DNA from: Planctomycetota bacterium | GTDB taxonomy: Bacteria; Planctomycetota; UBA1135; GCA-002686595 | DNA: 64,000 nt | Direction of reading: 5' to 3' | Assembly: GCA_016795205.1 (NCBI GenBank) | Contig: JAEUHZ010000021.1 | Coordinates: forward strand, 186,001 to 250,000 | In this document: positions 19,893 through 32,089 of the stretch, in pieces | Layout of the letters: the number at the start of each line of letters is the position of its first letter | Position numbering within the stretch: the first letter of the stretch is position 1 | Notes under the pieces: generated by a model | What the model saw: only the letters and a program-made list of their open reading frames with translations | Told to the model about the DNA's origin: nothing | Databases searched by the model: none | Program-made: the position numbers and the translations under genes

Positions 19893-20924
19893 TCAGTGGT
19901 GGCAGCGGTTGCAGTTGCTGCCGTCGTCGACGTGGGGCATGGGGGGCTGGACGCCGCCCGGCAGGTGACACTGCCGGCAGTTCATCGCCGGCGTGTGGCC
20001 GGGCGGCTTGGGCTGGGCGAGCGCGTGGCTCGGCGTGCCGGAGTGGCACGCGGAGCAGCCCGCAGCCTGCAGCGGCTCGTGGCAGCTCAGGCAGTGCGTG
20101 TTGCGCGGCGAGCCGAAGTTGCCGACGTGGCTGCGCGGTTGCACCTCGGCATGGCACTGGATGCACGTGTCGGGGCGGTGGCAGGTCGCGCACGTGTCGC
20201 GATCGAGTTGGGCCGTGATCCCGTGCCCCACGCGCCGCCACTGGTTCGTGTGGTTGGCCGGCATGGTCGTCATGTGGCACGAAGCGCAGTCCTGCTCCTT
20301 GTGGCACAGGTCGCAGCGATCGATGGTGGCCTCCGAGCCGGCGCGGCACACGCCGCCGTGTACCCGGGTCCAGTTGCCGCCGTGCGAGGGGGGCTTCACG
20401 TCGGCCAGGATCGTCGGATGGCAGTCGGCGCAGCCGGTCGCGATGCCGCGCGCCTCGTGGCAGGCGGTGCAGTCGTCCATGCGCGTTCGCGGCAGCTCCA
20501 GCGTGTCCTCGTTCCGCTCCAGCGCTGCGTGGCAGGCCGAGCACTCCAGGCCGGCCTCGACGTGCTTGAGGTGGGGGAAGACGATCGCCGCGCCGACTGC
20601 GCCCTGGGCCGTCGCGCGGAATTGCTTGCCGTCGAAGAGCGCCTCGATCTTGCGCTCGGCGGGCTTCTCGGCATCCAGCTCCGCGTGGCACAGGCGGCAG
20701 GCGCCGATCCCGGGCATGCCCGGCTCGTCGCCGCTCTCGGCGCCGAGGTGACAGTCGGTGCAGCCGATCTCCAGCTCGATGTGCGCGCGGTGGCTGAAGG
20801 CGTAGGCGCGGCGGACGGACTTCGAGCCCTCGAACAGCATGCAGCCAGCCAGCGCGGCGAGCATCGCGACGAGCGCCGTGGCGCTCGCGGCGCGCCGTCC
20901 GGGGCGCTGGGTCAGAAGTTCCAT
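19893..20924 (-). CDS. 13-heme c-type cytochrome lipoprotein (MtrA-like conduit component)
   Basis: This 343-residue protein has thirteen CXXCH motifs (CTDCH, CRLCH, CSACH, CTACH, CADCH, CDLCH, CASCH, CATCH, CIQCH, CLSCH, CSACH, CRQCH, CNRCH), about one per 26 residues, and almost no other domain. A lipobox (LAALAGC, Cys 28) suggests membrane anchoring, unlike the soluble ten-heme MtrA of Shewanella, which has similar length. Its start lies inside the end of the barrel gene (13-base overlap), indicating coupled synthesis. Inference: it forms the heme wire that passes through or docks into the barrel and hands electrons to the decaheme protein. MtrA homology cannot be proved by eye; a cytochrome c3/c7-type repeat protein is the alternative. 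Confidence 0.9.
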   Translation of the reverse strand: MELLTQRPGRRAASATALVAMLAALAGCMLFEGSKSVRRAYAFSHRAHIELEIGCTDCHLGAESGDEPGMPGIGACRLCHAELDAEKPAERKIEALFDGKQFRATAQGAVGAAIVFPHLKHVEAGLECSACHAALERNEDTLELPRTRMDDCTACHEARGIATGCADCHPTILADVKPPSHGGNWTRVHGGVCRAGSEATIDRCDLCHKEQDCASCHMTTMPANHTNQWRRVGHGITAQLDRDTCATCHRPDTCIQCHAEVQPRSHVGNFGSPRNTHCLSCHEPLQAAGCSACHSGTPSHALAQPKPPGHTPAMNCRQCHLPGGVQPPMPHVDDGSNCNRCHH

Positions 20925-22498
20925 GTCGCCCCCGCGAGGATGCTGTGGTAGTCGTCGAAGTCGTCGTCCTCGTAGTCGTACTCGAGGCCGACCGTCCAGG
21001 CCGAGTCCAGCTTGCGCCGCAGGCGCAGGTACCAGACGCGCACGTCGTCGCGCTCGACGTCCTGGGCCACGTCGTACTTGTACAGCGCGTAGGAAGAGCC
21101 GGCCGACGCACGCCAGGCCGCGTTGGGCGTCCAGGTGAAGTCGACGCCCCAGGTTTGCACGTCCTGGTCGTCGCTGTTCCAGGCGTCGCCCGTCAGCGAG
21201 AGGTCGAGGCCACGCGCCAGGAGGTCCGAGATCACCAGCGTGGCGTAGCCGCGCTCGTAGCCGTGGTTGAGCCGGCTCTCGTCCTGTGAGTCCTCGAGGA
21301 CCCGCAGGTCGCCACCCAGGTCGAGGCGCAGATCGTCGGTCAGCGACTTGGAGACGAGCAGCCGATACTGACCGAAGGGCTGGTACTCCTGCAGCGTCGC
21401 GTAGTAGGGGTCGAACTCGTAGGCGAAGTCGGCCTGCGGGTTCAGCAGCCGGTAGTAACCGGCCTGGACCATGAGGTCTCCCTCGCCGTCGTCCCACGTG
21501 GCGCGCAGGCGGATGTCGCGACTCTCCTCCTCCAGCAGCGTGTAGCCCGCGTCGAGGCGCAGGTTGGCGCCCAGACGCTGCCACAGCGAGAGCCCCAACA
21601 GGTCGTTCTGGTAGCTCGATGGTGCCGCGTCCTGGTTCACGTGCATCCAATCCGCCCGCACTCGGCCGCCGCTCCAGGGGGCCGCCTCGGCCCAGGCTCC
21701 GACGATCTGGTCGCCGATCGAGGTCGCGTCGTAGAGGCGGACCGGGACGCCGCCGAAGGCCCCCGCGACGACCTTCGAGCCTCCCAGCGGACGGGACTCG
21801 ACGCGCAGGCCGTCGTAGTGCGCGTACTCGGGTGTCGCGTAGTCGATCTGGCGGCCCGCACGCAGCTTGAGCGGCGCGTCGAACGGCTGGTCGACCTCGA
21901 CCGAGGCTTCGTAGAGGTCGAAGTGAACGGCCTCGCCGTACGTGTCCTGCAGGCTGCCGAAGACCGGTTGCGAGTCCGCGTCGTGCTGCCCATCGATGTC
22001 GGCGCTCAAGCGGCCCAGGAAATGGCCCGTGACGCGGTCGCCGGAGTTCCCCACGTCGAAGGCCAGGATGCCGTAGAGGTCCTGATCGCGCGCGTCCCCA
22101 CTCTTGCGCGCGCGCCACTGGCCCGTGAACGATCCGCTCAGCGGCAGCCCGCCGTCGTCCGCGGCGAGCGTCGCCCCGTCGGTCGAGGCGACGACCCCGG
22201 CGGTGGGCGAGGAGCCAGCGCCGGCCGCGTCAGCGGAGGCCGCGCCACCGGTGGCGCCGGTCGGCGCCGTGCCCGGCTCGGCCGGGGCGGCTTGTGAGGT
22301 GTCGGACCCCGTGACCGTTGCCGGCGCTCCGGGCTCGCGCGTATTCGGTACGGCTGCTGCCCCTGCAGGCACCGGTGCTGGCGAGCGGCAGCCGAAACAC
22401 CCCAGGAGCAGCGCCGTCAGGGCTCCGCAGCGCGAGAGTCGCGCGACCTGGGGGTGGGGGGGATGCTGCGGCGGATTGGAACTGGGGGGACGTTCCAT
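20912..22498 (-). CDS. Outer-membrane beta-barrel, probable porin of a porin-cytochrome complex
   Basis: This 528-residue protein has an N-terminal signal with a possible lipobox (LLLGCFGC, Cys 34 and 37), then a Pro/Ala/Gly/Thr-rich disordered stretch to about residue 115, then repeated amphipathic strands (for example GQYRLLVSKSLTDDLRLDLGG) ending in the terminal Phe typical of outer-membrane proteins. The ATG at 22498 has a TCAGGAG ribosome site. It is first in the cytochrome operon and overlaps the 13-heme gene by 13 bases, the context expected for an MtrB/PioB-like sheath. The Cys34-x-x-Cys37 pair recalls the N-terminal CXXC of MtrB, but here it coincides with the lipobox, so the parallel is uncertain. 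It is shorter than MtrB (about 700 residues). Confidence 0.82.
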   Translation of the reverse strand: MERPPSSNPPQHPPHPQVARLSRCGALTALLLGCFGCRSPAPVPAGAAAVPNTREPGAPATVTGSDTSQAAPAEPGTAPTGATGGAASADAAGAGSSPTAGVVASTDGATLAADDGGLPLSGSFTGQWRARKSGDARDQDLYGILAFDVGNSGDRVTGHFLGRLSADIDGQHDADSQPVFGSLQDTYGEAVHFDLYEASVEVDQPFDAPLKLRAGRQIDYATPEYAHYDGLRVESRPLGGSKVVAGAFGGVPVRLYDATSIGDQIVGAWAEAAPWSGGRVRADWMHVNQDAAPSSYQNDLLGLSLWQRLGANLRLDAGYTLLEEESRDIRLRATWDDGEGDLMVQAGYYRLLNPQADFAYEFDPYYATLQEYQPFGQYRLLVSKSLTDDLRLDLGGDLRVLEDSQDESRLNHGYERGYATLVISDLLARGLDLSLTGDAWNSDDQDVQTWGVDFTWTPNAAWRASAGSSYALYKYDVAQDVERDDVRVWYLRLRRKLDSAWTVGLEYDYEDDDFDDYHSILAGATWNF

Positions 22499-22769
22499 GC
22501 ACTCCTGACGGACCGCAGGATTCTCTCGCGAAGCCCCGAGGCCCACACATACGACGAAGTGCGTACGCGGACCGATTCGTGGGACGCACGGGGCGTTCGC
22601 ATTCCGCACCTGGGACTCCGGATGAGCGCGCGCGGCGCGCAGCGCGCTGGGAAGGCGCTGGCCGTGTGGCGCCTGTCGCCCTACCGTGGCTCGCGGGTCG
22701 CGTCGCGCCGCCCGCTGCGAGCGCTCTGCTCGCCATCCCCGGGAGCCGCGCGCGACGGCCACGCCCACG

Positions 22770-24230
22770 ATGAGTTCGAGCCAGCCCCCCGCGCCCGCCT
22801 CCCCGCCCCCGACCGCCCGTCCCTTCCTCGTCCTGCTGACGAGCCACTGGCTCAGTTGGGTCGGGGTCGTGCTGATCCTGACGGCGCTTTCGACCTGGCT
22901 GTTCCTGTTTCCGCTCCAGATGCGCGGCGAGACGGACAATCCCTACCTGGGGGTGTTGGCCTTCGTGATCGTGCCGCTGGTCTTCTTCAGCGGGTTGGCG
23001 ATCGTCCCGTTGGGTGCCTGGTTCGCGCGCCGGCGCGTGCGGCGCCGTCTGGCCCAGGTCGTCGACAAGAAGACGGCCTGGACGCGCTTCGCGGTGGTGT
23101 TCGGCGTCGCGACGCTGGGCAACCTGGCCATCGGCACGCAGGTCACGTACCGCGCCGTCCACCACATGGAGACGCCGCAATTCTGCGGCTCGTGCCACGT
23201 CATGACGCCCGAGGCGCGCGCCCACGCCGATTCGCCGCATGCGCAGGTCACCTGCGCGGAGTGCCACGTCGGCGACGGGGCCACCGGTTGGATCGCGAGC
23301 AAGGTGACCGGCGCCCGGCAGTTCATCGACAACCTGCGGGACGCCTACCACCGTCCGATTCCCTCCGCCCTCGCCACGGATCGTCTCGTTCCCGCCAAGC
23401 AGACCTGTGAGCAGTGCCATTGGCGCTCGAAGCCCGGTGACGTCAAGGTGCGCGTGATCGAGTCGTTCGCCGCGGACGAGGAGAACACCCTCAGCCAAAC
23501 GGTGCTCACGATGCACGTCGGCGGCAGCGTGCTCGGCGGGATCCACGGCCGCCACCTCGACGAGGATCTCGAGATCCGTTTCGCCTCCACCGACCCCGCC
23601 CGGCAGGACATCGTATGGGTCGAGTCGCGCAACAAGCGCACGGGCGAGACGAAGACCTATTGGAAGTCCGGGACCACGCCGGAGCAGGTCGCGGGGCTCA
23701 AGCAGATCACGATGCAGTGCGTCGACTGCCACAATCGGCCAGCCCACCAGTTCCAGCTCCCCGAGCGGGCGGTCGACGCGGCCCTCGCGGGCGGGGCCTT
23801 GCCCACGACGCTGCCGTTCCTGAAGAAGACCGCGGTCGCGCTGCTGAAGAGCGAGTACGCGAGTCAGGCAGAGGCCGCGCAGAAGATCCCGGGCGAGCTG
23901 CTCGCGAGCTATCGCCGCGACCACCCCGAGGTCTTCGCCCGTCGTGAGCCCGAGATCGCCGCCGCCGGGGGCGTCCTGGCCGCGATCCACAACCGGAACG
24001 TGTACCCCGACCTCAAGGTCACCTGGGGCACCTACCCGGACAACATCGGCCACACGGACTTTCCCGGCTGTTTCCGCTGCCACGGCGGCGAGCACCTGAC
24101 GGTCGAGGAGAAGCCGATCACGAACAACTGCTTCGCCTGCCACTTCAGCTCCGCGGTCGACGAGACGGAACCGGAGATCCTGCAGGCGCTCGGCATCCAG
24201 AAGATGCTGTCCAAGGCCCGCAAGAAGTGA
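22770..24230 (+). CDS. NapC/NirT-type hexaheme quinol dehydrogenase, ImcH-like
   Basis: This 486-residue inner-membrane protein has three predicted transmembrane segments (about residues 17-43, 55-77 and 100-122) and six CXXCH motifs: CGSCH (Cys 139), CAECH (162), CEQCH, CVDCH, CFRCH and CFACH. The ETPQFCGSCHVM segment is the NapC/NirT signature. Three membrane segments and a size near 500 residues resemble Geobacter ImcH, which has seven hemes, more than the short NapC proteins. Expected role: oxidise menaquinol and pass electrons to periplasmic cytochromes. It is transcribed divergently from the porin-cytochrome operon across 271 bases, so both sides may share regulation. The ATG at 22770 is chosen because the first membrane segment follows soon; an upstream GTG at 22686 is possible. 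Confidence 0.9.
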   Translation: MSSSQPPAPASPPPTARPFLVLLTSHWLSWVGVVLILTALSTWLFLFPLQMRGETDNPYLGVLAFVIVPLVFFSGLAIVPLGAWFARRRVRRRLAQVVDKKTAWTRFAVVFGVATLGNLAIGTQVTYRAVHHMETPQFCGSCHVMTPEARAHADSPHAQVTCAECHVGDGATGWIASKVTGARQFIDNLRDAYHRPIPSALATDRLVPAKQTCEQCHWRSKPGDVKVRVIESFAADEENTLSQTVLTMHVGGSVLGGIHGRHLDEDLEIRFASTDPARQDIVWVESRNKRTGETKTYWKSGTTPEQVAGLKQITMQCVDCHNRPAHQFQLPERAVDAALAGGALPTTLPFLKKTAVALLKSEYASQAEAAQKIPGELLASYRRDHPEVFARREPEIAAAGGVLAAIHNRNVYPDLKVTWGTYPDNIGHTDFPGCFRCHGGEHLTVEEKPITNNCFACHFSSAVDETEPEILQALGIQKMLSKARKK

Positions 24231-24457
24231 GCGCGGCCCGTGGGCTCGGCGGCGCGAGTTCACGCCGGCGTGAGCTGCCGGGTCCGGGCCGGGGTGCGCG
24301 GCGGAAGCGTGGGCCCGAGTGCGTAGAGCGAGGTGAATCGTTCCAGGCAGTCGATCTCGCATCAGGTCGCGGGCGCTCGCGCGCCGATCGCTAGGGGGAC
24401 GACCGGGTCCTCGGCGCGTCGATCAGCGCGGGTGACCATCGAGTCGGGGAGGTCCCC

Positions 24458-25093
24458 ATGCGTTCCATTCAGACCGTGTGTGAAGAGCACCGCGCGCTGC
24501 GCGAAGTGCTCGATGCCTTGGAACTGATCCTGCGCTGCCAGCGCGCCGACGACCGCCTGGATGCCGATCTCGCGCTGGAGGCGCTCGAATGGCTGGAGCG
24601 GTTCAGCGACGGACTGCACCAGGACCGCGAGGAGCTCGGGCTGTTCCCAGCGCTGTTGCTGCGCGCGCCGGATCGCACGCGGGAGGTGCTCGCGAGCCTC
24701 TTGCGCTGGCACGCCGACGAGCGCGCGCGGATCCTCGAGATGCGCGCGCGGATCGAGGGCGCGGCCTACGGCGACGCCTGCAGCCGCGACGCGTTCACGT
24801 GCGCCGCGCTGGAGTACATCGAGCTCCAGCGTCGGCACTCGCAGGTCGAGGACGCGCAGATCCTGCCCTTGGCGCGCGAGGTGCTGCTCCCGGAGGACGA
24901 CGCGCGGATCCTGGCCGAGTACCAGCGCATCGAGCAGCGCCACCTGCGTCCCGGCGAGCCCGCGCCGAGCGAGCGCTCTCGCGAGCTCGTGGCGTCCGCA
25001 GCCCACCGCGTGCTGGAGCGCCAAGCGAGCTTGCTGCCGGCCCGATCGCGCAGCCTCCGTCCGGCGCCGCAGCCGCCCTCCGCCCGGGCCTGA
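24458..25093 (+). CDS. Hemerythrin-like (HHE) domain protein
   Basis: This 211-residue soluble protein is a four-helix bundle with the ligand pattern of the hemerythrin HHE cation-binding family: His11 (EEHRAL), His54 with Glu58 (LHQDREE), His85 (LLRWHADE), and His127 with Glu131 (RRHSQVEDAQILPLA). These would bind a di-iron site for O2, NO or iron sensing or repair. The C-terminal 40 residues are Arg/Pro-rich and probably disordered. The ATG at 24458 follows a GGGGAGG ribosome site. It lies 227 bases beyond the hexaheme gene. A role in oxygen or NO sensing near an anaerobic respiration locus is plausible but inferred. Confidence 0.85.
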   Translation: MRSIQTVCEEHRALREVLDALELILRCQRADDRLDADLALEALEWLERFSDGLHQDREELGLFPALLLRAPDRTREVLASLLRWHADERARILEMRARIEGAAYGDACSRDAFTCAALEYIELQRRHSQVEDAQILPLAREVLLPEDDARILAEYQRIEQRHLRPGEPAPSERSRELVASAAHRVLERQASLLPARSRSLRPAPQPPSARA

Positions 25094-25184
25094 CCCGCGC
25101 GAAGAGCGGTTCGGAGGCCCGGCGTCGGTCGACGCCGGACGATCGACCCGCGTGCTTGTGGTGTAGAGTCGTGCGCTCCGCACC

Positions 25185-25931
25185 ATGCGTGTCTCCTGCC
25201 AGCTCCTCTTCCCAGCGCTCCTCGTCCTGTGCGCGTGCACGGCGACCGCCCGTGCCGGAGCGGAGGAGCAGGAGTGGCGTTGGCGGCTCACGCCCTACCT
25301 GTGGGCGCCGTCTGCCGAGGGAACGCTCAAGCTCGACGGAATCGGTGGCGGCAGCGAGGACGATGGAGGCTCGGCCCTCGACAAGCTCACCGGCGGGGCC
25401 CTGCTGTCCGTCGAGGCGCGCCGGGGTTCTTGGTCGGTCGTCGGCGATGTCATCTGGGCGCAATTCACCCAGCAAGGGACGCTCGACTCGCCCTCGGCCG
25501 CGCCGTTCGAAGCACAGAGCGACGAACTCGTCATCGGGCTCGGGGTGGCGCGCGCGCTGACCAACCACGACGGCTTGCAGCTCGATGGAGTGGTCGGCCT
25601 GCGCTACTTCCACGCCGACTTGAGCCTCGAGACGCGGGGCGGCAGCGGGGTCGACCTCTCGGCGCGCGCGGACTTGCTCGATCCGTTCCTGGGCCTGCGG
25701 GCGCGCGTCGGCGGCGAGTCGGGTCCTTTCGTCCTGACCTACGGCGACGTCGGTGGCTTCGGCGTGTCGTCCGACTTGACGTGGCAAGCGCTGCTCGGGG
25801 CCGGCTGGGCCTGGAGCTGGGGCGACGTGCGGCTGGGCTGGCGCGCGATCGCCTACGACTTCGACTCCGGCGGGATCCTGTACGACCTCACCGCCCGCGG
25901 TCCGTTCGCCGGCGTGAGCTTCGCGTTCTGA
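25185..25931 (+). CDS. Small outer-membrane beta-barrel protein
   Basis: This 248-residue protein has a signal peptide (MRVSCQLLFPALLVLCAC..., probable cleavage near residue 25) and a body of alternating hydrophobic strands with tight Gly/Asp turns (WRLTPYLWAPSAEGTLKL, LQLDGVVGLRYFHADL, WRAIAYDFDSGG). It ends in Phe (GVSFAF), as do proteins assembled by the BAM complex. This pattern fits eight- to ten-strand barrels of the OmpW/OmpA-like kind. No specific ligand can be inferred. It follows the hemerythrin gene by 91 bases in the same direction and converges on the NRPS gene. Confidence 0.72.
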   Translation: MRVSCQLLFPALLVLCACTATARAGAEEQEWRWRLTPYLWAPSAEGTLKLDGIGGGSEDDGGSALDKLTGGALLSVEARRGSWSVVGDVIWAQFTQQGTLDSPSAAPFEAQSDELVIGLGVARALTNHDGLQLDGVVGLRYFHADLSLETRGGSGVDLSARADLLDPFLGLRARVGGESGPFVLTYGDVGGFGVSSDLTWQALLGAGWAWSWGDVRLGWRAIAYDFDSGGILYDLTARGPFAGVSFAF

Positions 25932-26014
25932 GGCTCCAGCGCGTCGGCTGACACGCCTCGCGGCCGGGATGCGAGCGGAGCTCGCGACCTGCTGCGTGGC
26001 GCCCTTCGGGCTCC

Positions 26015-30409
<4,395 letters not shown>

Positions 30410-30488
30410 CGTGCTTCCATCCTATCGTCGTGGCCGCGCGTGGCCCGGGCGGCGCAGCCACCCCTATCGGCGCGCGCGGTGTCCCCGC

Positions 30489-31265
30489 TCATGCCGCGGA
30501 CCAGCAGCGAACGTGAGGCGCGTGCCCACGTGCCGCGAGCGCCAGGGCACAGGGGGCGGGCGGCTCGACGTCGCGCACGCTCCACTCCGTGAGCTCGCGG
30601 GCCAGGTCCGGCTGCGCGAGCCCGCCGCTGGCCTCTGCGCTCGCCCAGGCGAAACGTGCCTCCGCCCCGATCTCGAACGCGCGTGGGTCCAGAGCCAGCC
30701 CCGTGCCGAGACCCTTCGAGACGGCCTCCTTGCGCGTCCAGCAACGCAGGAACTCGCGCGAGCGCTCCACGACGTCGAGCGCCGCGACGCGCGCTCGCTC
30801 GTTCGGTGCGAGCACCAGGGGCTCGAGCTCGTCGCAGTCCGGGAGCTCGCGCAGGACTTCCACGTCCACGCCCAGCGCCGCGCGGGAAGCGAGGGCCAGC
30901 ACGGCGTAGGGGCCACTGCGCGAGAGGTTGAACTGCAGCACGGGCACTCCACGCGGATCGAGCCAAGCGGGCTTCCCGTGCGGGCCGCGCTCGAAGCGCA
31001 CCGCGGTCGGCTCCGTGGTGCTCGCGCGCGCCAGCATCGTCCGCAGCCACGCGCGTGCCGCACCGAAGCGCGTGCGGGCGAGCGGCTCGCGGATCGCCGC
31101 CCAGCGGGCGTGCTCCGCGGGCGCCAGGAGGCGCGTGTGCTCGGGTCGCTCGTGCGCCCAGGCCTCGAGCTCGACCCACAGGATGTCGATCGCGTCCCCG
31201 TCGGGCGCCTGGCCGTTCCAGGCAGGCCAGCCAGGGGGCCGGGTGTCGGCGGTGCCAGCGACCAT
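30489..31265 (-). CDS. 4'-phosphopantetheinyl transferase, Sfp-type
   Basis: This 258-residue enzyme attaches the phosphopantetheine arm of coenzyme A to carrier-protein serines. Family motifs are FNLSRSG in place of the usual FN(L/I)SH, LGVDVE with the Mg-binding Asp, and the FLRCWTRKEAVSKGLGTGL signature with W, KE and the conserved Lys. It lies directly upstream of the NRPS gene and three bases downstream of the WecB-type gene, so it is co-transcribed with both. It probably activates the carrier domains of this NRPS and of the divergent PKS. The His of the FNLSH motif is replaced by Arg, a mild deviation. Confidence 0.93.
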   Translation of the reverse strand: MVAGTADTRPPGWPAWNGQAPDGDAIDILWVELEAWAHERPEHTRLLAPAEHARWAAIREPLARTRFGAARAWLRTMLARASTTEPTAVRFERGPHGKPAWLDPRGVPVLQFNLSRSGPYAVLALASRAALGVDVEVLRELPDCDELEPLVLAPNERARVAALDVVERSREFLRCWTRKEAVSKGLGTGLALDPRAFEIGAEARFAWASAEASGGLAQPDLARELTEWSVRDVEPPAPCALALAARGHAPHVRCWSAA

Positions 31266-31268
31266 CGC

Positions 31269-32057
31269 TCAAGCGCTCCGCCGTCGGTCCTCTGGCGAAC
31301 AGAGCCCACGCCACGCGCAGGAGCCGAGCAGCACCAGCGCGAACGGCAGGCCGTCGATCACGTAGCGCCGGAACAGGCGGCGCGGGTCCTGCACGAGTCG
31401 ATGCAGCCACTCCAGCCCGATGCTCTGCACCCAGCGCGGCGCCCGCCGGACCTCGCCGGTGACGAAGCTGAAGCTGATGCCGACGCCGAGCCACCAGGCG
31501 CGCGGATGGAGGCCGCGCAGCGCGTCGATCAGGCGCTCCTGCTTGGGCGATCCCAACGCGACGAAGACCACGTCGGGCGCGGCGCGCGCGAGGGCCTCGA
31601 TCAGCGCGGCTCGACGCGCGGGATCGCGCTCGAACCCGGGGGCTGGACAGTGGGTCCCGGCGATCACCAGGCCCGGAAAGGACGCCCGCAGGACCTCGGC
31701 CGCCCCGTCGGCGGTGCCCGGGTCGCCGCCCAAGAGGAACACGCGCCACGCCTCTCGCGCAGAGCGTCGCGCGAGGCTCCAGATCAGGTTCGAGCCGGCG
31801 ACGCGTTCCGGCAGCGGCGTGCGCTGCAGCCTCGCCGCCCAGACCAGCGGCATGCCATCGGCGACGCGCAGGTCGGCGCGCGCACACAACTCGCGGAACT
31901 CGCTCTCGCGCACGAGGCGCCGCAGGTGGTCGAGGTTCGGCGTGACGACCCAGCCGCCGCGGCCGGCGGCCAGCTCCGCGGCGATGAAGTCGACACAACG
32001 CACCTCGCTGATCGCGTGCACGTCGACGCCGAGCAGGTCGACGGCGGGCAGCGGCAT
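31269..32057 (-). CDS. WecB/TagA/CpsF-family glycosyltransferase
   Basis: This 262-residue enzyme belongs to glycosyltransferase family 26, whose members add ManNAc or ManNAc uronic acid to polyprenyl-diphosphate-linked sugars at the cytoplasmic membrane face. Motifs are TPNLDHLRRL, RVADGMPLVWAARL, VFLLGGDPG and VFVALGSPKQERLI, with a basic C-terminal helix (RLFRRYVIDGLPF) that usually mediates membrane association. The ATG at 32057 is preferred; a TTG at 32093 overlapping the previous stop and near AAGGAG would add twelve residues. It stands between a GT2 gene and the phosphopantetheinyl transferase, linking glycan assembly with the carrier-protein system. Confidence 0.9.
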   Translation of the reverse strand: MPLPAVDLLGVDVHAISEVRCVDFIAAELAAGRGGWVVTPNLDHLRRLVRESEFRELCARADLRVADGMPLVWAARLQRTPLPERVAGSNLIWSLARRSAREAWRVFLLGGDPGTADGAAEVLRASFPGLVIAGTHCPAPGFERDPARRAALIEALARAAPDVVFVALGSPKQERLIDALRGLHPRAWWLGVGISFSFVTGEVRRAPRWVQSIGLEWLHRLVQDPRRLFRRYVIDGLPFALVLLGSCAWRGLCSPEDRRRSA

Positions 32058-32089
32058 GCGTTCTGCCGACGCCGCGGGGGTCGGCTCCT

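Noticed and set aside
24260-24273. A 14-base palindrome (TCACGCCGGCGTGA) after the hexaheme gene as a terminator
   Set aside because: With no real loop the stem would be five pairs only, too weak to call.
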